DNA of 48,483 nt from Nitrospina sp. LS_NOB. GTDB taxonomy: Bacteria > Nitrospinota > Nitrospinia > Nitrospinales > VA-1. Numbering within the stretch: the first letter of the stretch is position 1; each line of letters starts with the position of its first letter. The notes beneath the pieces were generated by a model that had not been told where the DNA came from, ran no database searches, and worked only from the letters and a program-made list of their open reading frames with translations. Shown here piece by piece: positions 42,623-48,483 of this stretch. Location: assembly GCA_001542995.1 (NCBI GenBank), contig LFLA01000020.1, positions 1 to 48,483 of the forward strand, in the 5' to 3' direction. The translations under genes were made by a program, and so were the position numbers.

Positions 42623-44206
42623 GTGAAAAATACCGCGCTACCGAAAAAACCTCGCCATTTCCGAGTTTCATGCCTGTCCCTGATCGGGCTCTTGACCGCA
42701 GCCACCTTCTCCCTGCTGTTCACCGCATATCCGGCTAACGCCGACCACGATGGCAACGAAGCGCCGGTGGCGACAAACCCGATCCCGCACCAGTTCCTGA
42801 TCCTGTATGCGTTCCAGCGGCTGGAGTTGTCCGACTACTTCCACGGCCCGGAGGATGCCGGCGCGGTCATTACCTACGCCGCGAGTTCGGACCCGGATGG
42901 GGATGTCGTGCTCAGCGTGGACGGCAGCGTGCTGACCATGCAGGGGTATTACCTGGGCCCCGCGCGTGTGACCGTCACCGCCACCAGCGAGGGCGGCCTG
43001 AGCGGGACGCAAACCTTCGCGGCCACGGTGGTGCCGCAGCCCACCGGCCAGTTGATCGCGGAGGGGCTGAGCGTGACCGAAGGCGACAGCGGCACACTGC
43101 GGGTGCGGGTGCCGCTCATCATCTTGGGCGAGGCGCCGAAGTGGCCGACCGTGGTGATACCGTATGTGGATGTGGAGAGCACCACGCTCTCCCCTGATGA
43201 ATACCGCATGCCCGAGCCCTTCACCATCCTGCCCGACGACCGCGACCTCTTTGGCAACCCGGGGGCGCCGCGCGATGATTCCTTCACTTTCGAGATCAAC
43301 AACGACACCCTCATCGAGGGTCTTGAAAAGATCGTCTTCCGTTTTCGCACCGCCGCGCCGAGTTCCCTGATAGTCAACCAGGCCGTGACCGTCCTGGTCA
43401 ACGACAACGACTACGCCGAGATAAGATTTCTGGCAGCGGAAATACGCGACGGCATCGTCACCGAAGAAGGCGAGCTTTTTGGTCCCATGCTGGAAATGGT
43501 CAACGGTCCCGCGCAACGGGATGTCGTGGTGCGGGTTTTCGTCAGCAGCAGCATCGCGCAACGGCAGCCGTTGCCGCACTTACGCATTGATTTTGCCACG
43601 GATTTCGCCAATCCATTGGACCACCGACTGGACTTCACCATCCCGGCCGGCGCGGGCGGTCCCGGCGACCCGATCCAGACGCTGTTCACCCCCCTGAACG
43701 ACGACAACCAGCACGAGCCGGACGAAGTGGCATACATTTTCTTTGGCTTGGCGCAACCGGACGAACGGGTGCGGGTGCTTAATGCTTTGCCGAATTTGCT
43801 CCCTCATTCGATAAAAGTCACGTTCATCAACGACGACAACGCGCCGCCGCACACGGTCGGCACTGTGCCCAAGGTCATCCTGTATCAGGGCGGCAACGCG
43901 GAAGAGATCGATATTTCCCCGTATTTCGACGACCTGGACGGCGACGACCTGGCGTATGCGGCGAATATTGCTCTTCGGTTCGAGGGTTCATCAGATGTGT
44001 CGATCGATAATGACAATCGCATCGTGTCGGTGGCGTTGTCCGGGGCGTCGATGACCCTGACCCCGGATGGGACGGCGCTTAATGACGATGCGCTCCCGGC
44101 GACCCTCCTCATGACCCTGAAGGCGAGGGATGCGGAACACCCCGTTGCGCCGGCCGTGCAAAGGTTTGAGATCGTGCTGGAAAAACCGCCGACCCCGCGA
44201 CGGTAG
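42623..44206 (+). CDS. Giant secreted surface protein, N-terminal part (before first frameshift)
   Basis: 527 residues from GTG 42623. A basic N terminus and hydrophobic stretch (CLSLIGLLTAATFSLLFTAY, cleavage near ANADHD) form a signal peptide. Then come a dystroglycan/cadherin-like module (APVATNPIPHQFLILYAF... to about 140), Calx-beta modules at about 145-265 (LSVTEGDSGTLRVRVP; DDSFTFEINNDTLIEGLEKI) and 270-400, and another beta module at 400-520 with DLDGDDLAYAANIAL. The frame stops at TAG 44204-44206, but the next frame upstream of 44245 reads ATVGGVPPTGGGTREDLGDF, clearly continuing the protein, so a one-base loss near 44190-44200 splits it. Codon use is very GC-rich, unlike every gene before 42.4 kb. 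Confidence 0.8.
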   Translation: MKNTALPKKPRHFRVSCLSLIGLLTAATFSLLFTAYPANADHDGNEAPVATNPIPHQFLILYAFQRLELSDYFHGPEDAGAVITYAASSDPDGDVVLSVDGSVLTMQGYYLGPARVTVTATSEGGLSGTQTFAATVVPQPTGQLIAEGLSVTEGDSGTLRVRVPLIILGEAPKWPTVVIPYVDVESTTLSPDEYRMPEPFTILPDDRDLFGNPGAPRDDSFTFEINNDTLIEGLEKIVFRFRTAAPSSLIVNQAVTVLVNDNDYAEIRFLAAEIRDGIVTEEGELFGPMLEMVNGPAQRDVVVRVFVSSSIAQRQPLPHLRIDFATDFANPLDHRLDFTIPAGAGGPGDPIQTLFTPLNDDNQHEPDEVAYIFFGLAQPDERVRVLNALPNLLPHSIKVTFINDDNAPPHTVGTVPKVILYQGGNAEEIDISPYFDDLDGDDLAYAANIALRFEGSSDVSIDNDNRIVSVALSGASMTLTPDGTALNDDALPATLLMTLKARDAEHPVAPAVQRFEIVLEKPPTPRR

Positions 44207-44244
44207 GAGGCGTTCCGCCAACAGGCGGGGGTACGCGGGAGGAT

Positions 44245-46929
44245 TTGGGCGACTTCATGCCGTTCTTCGAATCGCCCGCCGCTTTCAGGGTCAGGGAAAA
44301 TAAGAACTTCGTCGGCACCGCAATGGTGTTCGACCCGAACATCGAGGACCGCATCACCTTCCTCGAGATCAACGGCGGCGCGGACGCCGGGTTGTTTGCC
44401 TTGGGCGCCATCGACTATAACGCCGATGGTTCCGCCGCCGCCGCGATCCGCTTCGTCGCCGCCCCCGACTACGAGGACCCCCGGGACGAAGGCGCCGACA
44501 ACGAGTATCACTTCACTCTGGTCGCGGAGAGCGGCGAGGGCGAGAGCGCGCGCACTGAGAGCCAGTCGGTCACTGTGACGGTGACCAATGTGCCGATAGA
44601 GCCGCCGCTCCTAACGCGGGCTTTCCCGCCGCTGAATTTTTCCCTGTTTGACAACCCCGTGGTCCTCACGCTTGGCGACTATTTCGCGTCCAGTTCTGGC
44701 TCCGCAGGCTTTTTGAGTTATGGCACGTCCGTCGAAGAAGCGGGGATTGTAAACTTCGTGATCCGCCCCGGTTTGATCATATTGGGACCGTTAAAGGTCG
44801 GCGAAACGGTTGTGGATGTGATCGCGACGGATACCACCGATATCGACGACCGGAATCAACCGACCACGACCGCGCGCATCCATGTGACCGTGGTCGACCC
44901 CGGGCGCACCCCGGGCGCGGCGCTCAACCTGCTGGCGAATCGCGAGGGACAGAATATCGTGCTGACCTGGCAGGCCCCGGTCAACATAGCGGACAGCATG
45001 CTGACGCTGGCGCGTTACGAGGCGCAGCGCCGTATGGATGGCGGCGACTACGGCGCGTCCCGGTCGACCAGCGACACCACGCTTGCCTTTTCCCTGCCCG
45101 GCAAGGGCAGTTATCAGTTCCGCGTGCGCGCGGTCGCGGTTCCTGTTGCTGGGGCGGAGTCTAACGACGAACTGGGTCCCTGGGTGAGCACCAATTACCA
45201 AGACCCCGCCAACCGCCTGCCGGTGGCGCAAGGGGTTTTCGCCATGCAAAGGTTGCGGCAGGGCGGCGACCCGGTGATGGTGGATTTATCCGCCCTGTTC
45301 ACCGACCCGGACGGCGATGTCCTGACCTACACGGCGACCGCGATGCGCCCCTGGGTCGCGTCCGCGAGCGTGGAAAATGGCAGCATGATGAGGCTGTCGC
45401 CGGGCGTGGTCGGCGCCACGATGGTGACCATAACCGCCACCGACCCCGCAGGCTTGGCGGCGCGGCGCACCGCGGCCGTGGCCGTGGAGGGCGCCGCCGA
45501 CACGGACGGCATCTGCGGGCGCACGCCTGAGGTGCAGGTTGTGATCGTCGGGTTTATACCCGGGATAGACGACTGCGCCGATGTCACCCCCGCGCATCTT
45601 GCCGCGATTAGCGAGACATTTCGAATAATAAACCAAGGCGCCAACCTGACCGCCTTGAAGAGCGGGGATTTCGCCGGGCTGAGCAGCATTACCCAGCTTT
45701 TCCTTGCTCAAAACACGCACCTTGTCACGCTGCCGGAGGGCGTGTTCGATGGTTTGGATAGCCTGACCTTCTTTGACTTGGGCAACAACAGAGACGTGCG
45801 CACCCGCACCGGCCTGACCACGCTGCCCGCGGGCCTGTTCCGGGGGTTGGACAGACTGAGAGAACTGAAGTTGGACTTCAATGAACTGGCATCCTTGCCG
45901 ACGAATCTTTTCGCTGGCTTGAGCAACCTGCAGAAGTTGAATCTGAGCATCAATGAACTGACCGCCCTGCCGGCCGGCGTCTTTAGCGGCTTGAGCAGCC
46001 TGCAAGAGTTGGATCTGCGAGGCAATGACATAACAGCCCTGCCGGTGTCTCTTTTCGCCGGCTTGAGCGATCTGGAGTTGCTGGGTCTGAGAGAAAATGA
46101 TCTGGAATCCCTGCCAGCCGGCATCTTCATCGGCTTGGACAGCCTGACCAGCCTGGATCTGGCCGACAACCCCGGCGCGCCGTTCCCCCTGACCTTCGCT
46201 TTGCAGCGCAGCGCGCCGGACGCCGCCTTGACCACCGCGCCGTTCGGGCTGCGCCTGGCGCTGGCCGAGGGCACGCCCTTCGCCGCCAGCGTGGACTGGA
46301 GCGCAACCAATGCTGCGCCGGCTAGCGGTGCCGCCAGCATGGCCGCCGGCGCCGCTGACGGAATGTCCTTTAATGTGGCTTTCAGCGACCTGGACGCGCC
46401 CCTCACCGTAACCATGCGCAACCCGAGGTTTGACGGCTCTCCCACGGTCACTGGCATCAGCCTGCAAGTGGGCGGTCCCTTTGTCATCGGCGCGAGCGAT
46501 ACGGCCGGCAGCCATACCCCGATCTTCACGGAAGCGGAATATCGTTTCACTCTGCCCGAAAATCAGGATGGCGGCAGCGAGCCGGTCGCGGTGGGCGTGG
46601 CGCGCGCCACCGCTGCGGGCGGCGGCGACATGGATGTCGCCTATCGCATCACTGACGGGGACACCAACCGCTTCGCCATCAACCCGACCAGCGGCGCCAT
46701 CACCTATATCGGCGCCGGCGAGGACTTTGAAAGTGACCCGATCGACTACACCCTGACGCTGGAGGCAGCCAACGGCGCCGCCACCGCTGCCGCCGACGGA
46801 CGAGGATGCCGGCGATACCATCGCCTACACCATCAGCGACAGCGACGACGACGCCAACGCCGACCACGCCTTATTCGAGATCAATCCCGACAGCGGCGCG
46901 CTGGCCTTCATCAATGCCCCCGACTTTGA
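44245..46929 (+). CDS. Giant secreted surface protein, middle part with LRRs
   Basis: The first supported start (TTG 44245) is probably artificial; this is the continuation of the previous frame. Modules in order by residue of this frame: cadherin-like 1-115 (FRVRENKNFVGTAMVFDPN, ending SVTVTVTNV), a beta module 120-220, fibronectin type III 225-315 (LNLLANREGQNIVLTWQAPV; YQFRVRAVAV), a cadherin-like/Ig module 330-425 (LFTDPDGDVLTYTATA), about six leucine-rich repeats 440-645 of BspA type (LPEGVFDGLDSLTFFDLGNN; LPTNLFAGLSNLQKLNLSIN), and a further cadherin module from about 755. After about 46795 the frame yields Arg/His-rich nonsense, whereas the +1 frame resumes TDEDAGDTIAYTISDSDDD, so a second frameshift lies there. 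The translation up to about codon 850 is real. Confidence 0.78.
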   Translation: MGDFMPFFESPAAFRVRENKNFVGTAMVFDPNIEDRITFLEINGGADAGLFALGAIDYNADGSAAAAIRFVAAPDYEDPRDEGADNEYHFTLVAESGEGESARTESQSVTVTVTNVPIEPPLLTRAFPPLNFSLFDNPVVLTLGDYFASSSGSAGFLSYGTSVEEAGIVNFVIRPGLIILGPLKVGETVVDVIATDTTDIDDRNQPTTTARIHVTVVDPGRTPGAALNLLANREGQNIVLTWQAPVNIADSMLTLARYEAQRRMDGGDYGASRSTSDTTLAFSLPGKGSYQFRVRAVAVPVAGAESNDELGPWVSTNYQDPANRLPVAQGVFAMQRLRQGGDPVMVDLSALFTDPDGDVLTYTATAMRPWVASASVENGSMMRLSPGVVGATMVTITATDPAGLAARRTAAVAVEGAADTDGICGRTPEVQVVIVGFIPGIDDCADVTPAHLAAISETFRIINQGANLTALKSGDFAGLSSITQLFLAQNTHLVTLPEGVFDGLDSLTFFDLGNNRDVRTRTGLTTLPAGLFRGLDRLRELKLDFNELASLPTNLFAGLSNLQKLNLSINELTALPAGVFSGLSSLQELDLRGNDITALPVSLFAGLSDLELLGLRENDLESLPAGIFIGLDSLTSLDLADNPGAPFPLTFALQRSAPDAALTTAPFGLRLALAEGTPFAASVDWSATNAAPASGAASMAAGAADGMSFNVAFSDLDAPLTVTMRNPRFDGSPTVTGISLQVGGPFVIGASDTAGSHTPIFTEAEYRFTLPENQDGGSEPVAVGVARATAAGGGDMDVAYRITDGDTNRFAINPTSGAITYIGAGEDFESDPIDYTLTLEAANGAATAAADGRGCRRYHRLHHQRQRRRRQRRPRLIRDQSRQRRAGLHQCPRL

Positions 46930-48483
46930 GGCGCAAGGCTCTGCCGCAAGCGACAACGACTATCTGGTGCAGGTTATCGCCACCGGCGGCGACGACGACC
47001 GCGCGATGATGGTGAGGCAGGACATCACCGTGACCGTGACCGATGAGAATGATGCGCCCACTGCCAATGCCGGGCCGAATCAAAGTGTGGCCGAGGACGC
47101 CGGCGTGACGCTGGACGGCTCCGGCAGCAGCGATCCCGAGGGCGAGACCCTGGCCTATCTGTGGACGCAGACCGCGCCGGCATCGGGACCGGGGTCGAAT
47201 GTCGTCTTAAGCGGTGAGGACACCGCCATGCCGAGTTTTACTGCGCCAACGCAACTGGCCGCCAATGTTGACCTGGTGTTCAGCCTGGTTGTGACCGATG
47301 CACGCAATCGCGCCTCCCCGGCTGACACGGTAACCATCACCGTGACGGCCGGGGCCAACGATGCGCCCACTGCCAATGCCGGGCCGAATCAAAGTGTGGC
47401 CGAGGACGCCGGCGTGACGCTGGACGGCTCCGGCAGCAGCGATCCCGAGGGCGAGACCCTGGCCTATCTGTGGACGCAGACCGCGCCGGCATCGGGACCG
47501 GGGTCGAATGTCGTCTTAAGCGGTGAGGACACCGCCATGCCGAGTTTTACTGCGCCAACGCAACTGGCCGCCAATGTTGACCTGGTGTTCAGCCTGGTTG
47601 TGACCGATGCACGCAATCGCGCCTCCCCGGCTGACACGGTAACCATCACCGTGACCAATGTCAATGACGGGCCGACGATCAGCGGCAGCCCGGCGACCAC
47701 GGTAGCCGAAGACAACGCATATTCCTTCACCCCGACGGGTGCGGATGTTGATGCGGGCACGACGCTGGTATATTCGATTGCAAACCGGCCCTTATGGGCC
47801 GGGTTTGACACCGGCACCGGCGTCTTGAGCGGCACGCCGGACAACGGCGATGTCGGGACCACCACCGGCATTGTGATCAGCGTTTCTGACGGCGTGCTGA
47901 GCGCGTCCCTGGCCCCGTTCAATCTCACCGTGACCAATGTCAATGACAGGCCGACCGGGTTACCGACCATTAGCGGCACCGCGACCCGGGACGAGACCTT
48001 AACAATGGATACCTCCGGCATTGCCGATGACGATGGTCTGGGGTCCTTCAGTTATCAGTGGCAGGCCGGGAACACGAATATCAGCGGCGCCACCTTGAGC
48101 ACATTCCTCCTGACCCAGGCCGAGGTAGGCGAGACCATCACCGCGACGGTGAGCTATATCGATGGCCGCAATACCCCTGAAAGCCTGACCAGTGAGGCCA
48201 CGGCTGCGGTCACGAACCCCAACGCAGGGTTTGCCGAGCTCAATACCGTGATCCTGCCGGAAATGGCGCGGGCCATAACGGACCAGACGGTGAGTACGAT
48301 AACACAACGCATCGACCAGGCCGGGAGCGGCGGCAGCGCCCGGTCCGTCACTATTGCCGGGCAGTCCACATTGGCCGGGGCGGCATCTGCCCACGGTCAG
48401 GCCATTGCCGATGGCAGGCTGAGCCTTAAGGACGTGCTGGGCAACTCCGATTTTGTCCTGCCGCTGAGTGATGCGGGGGGCAA
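46796..48483 (+). CDS. Giant secreted surface protein, C-terminal part (runs off window)
   Basis: Open from about 46796 to the window end (562 codons) without a start codon of its own; it is the third segment of the same protein. Modules: cadherin repeat with DENDAP ending near 47056, two identical K319L-type PKD domains (SVAEDAGVTLDGSGSSDPEG; LAYLWTQTAP) at 47051-47346 and 47360-47655, a putative Ig (He_PIG) domain with PTGADVDAGTTLVYSI and GVLSGTPDNGDVGTTTG (about 47670-47945), a further Ig-like module to about 48215, then 'FAELNTVILPEMARAITDQT', which resembles the linker before autotransporter barrels. If so, the barrel lies beyond the window and the protein is surface-displayed by type V secretion (inference). 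Confidence 0.8.
47051..47655 (+). repeat. Two identical 296-bp direct repeats (PKD-domain unit)
   Basis: 47051-47346 and 47360-47655 are identical base for base by eye, with a 14-base gap (period 309 bases, 103 codons). Each encodes one PKD-type domain. The period is a multiple of three, so copy-number change would preserve the frame. Confidence 0.93.

Noticed and set aside
42668-43579. Minus-strand open frame of 303 codons
   Set aside because: Antisense to Calx-beta modules; composed of His/Arg/Gly-rich sequence typical of a shadow frame.
45286-46821. Long minus-strand open frame (511 codons) inside the GC-rich surface gene
   Set aside because: It is antisense to well-recognised LRR and cadherin modules; GC-rich DNA routinely leaves the complementary frame open. 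Its translation is low-complexity without domains.

Overview
The window reads as chromosome of a Gram-negative, probably aerobic bacterium of moderate GC content (mid-40s percent by eye) up to about 42.4 kb. Outer-membrane and lipoprotein genes, FtsEX with a degenerate LytM partner, TatC, a mitochondrial-type aconitase, LarB and LarC, tandem DUF507 genes and many short dispersed repeats (CAGAATGACAA type and GCGGAGGTTCTCCGC type) fit a marine Nitrospinota or deltaproteobacterium-like lineage. No rRNA is present, so this placement is inference only.

Layout. 0.1-6.0 kb: repeat, a long divergent phosphoglycerate kinase (-), ribonuclease E/G (+), then an overlapping pair (-) of a HmuY-like protein and a formylglycine-enzyme-like lipoprotein. 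6.0-13.1 kb (+): an unknown gene, then ftsE-ftsX-envC-like-ctpA (division and peptidoglycan remodelling), tsaD and a sugar/sterol-type epimerase. 13.1-14.9 kb (-): gpsA-larB. 15-17.3 kb (+): TPR membrane protein, M48/LysM metalloprotease, SH3-like ORF. 17.3-19.6 kb (-): aconitase with a clear terminator. 19.8-21.8 kb (+): alpha/beta hydrolase overlapping an LRR gene. 21.8-25.2 kb: AT-rich accessory stretch with repeats, a beheaded XRE antitoxin, a stand-alone HSDR_N nuclease-like gene, a small lipoprotein and an unknown gene. 25.3-33.4 kb: MBL-fold protein, tRNA-Met(CAU), Nfu-N-like protein, MipA/OmpV porin-like protein, Fur-box-preceded Bfd-like ferredoxin, possible SLOG protein, larC, an outer-membrane protein remnant, a frameshifted tlpA, two DUF507 genes, tRNA-Gly(CCC). 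33.7-42.35 kb: tatC, a degenerate CPBP protein, rpiB-glyA-nrdR, a repeat-rich spacer, and ccsA/hemX-hemA-hemC (first steps of tetrapyrrole synthesis and haem protein assembly).

At 42581-42606 there is a run of 26 G. Beyond it the sequence is strongly GC-rich with completely different codon use, and encodes one giant secreted surface protein (Calx-beta, cadherin-like, FN3, LRR, PKD and Ig-like modules) that is broken by two frameshifts and runs off the window end. This is either a horizontally acquired, possibly phase-variable adhesin or an assembly chimera joined at the homopolymer; the sequence alone cannot decide. Other G/C homopolymers (9-11 nt) occur in repeats and inside tlpA, where one base disrupts the frame.

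The most unusual items are the poly-G junction and adhesin, the poly-G frameshift in tlpA, the duplicated initiation region of tatC, the HmuY/FGE-like overlapping pair, and the antitoxin remnant abutting the HSDR_N gene.
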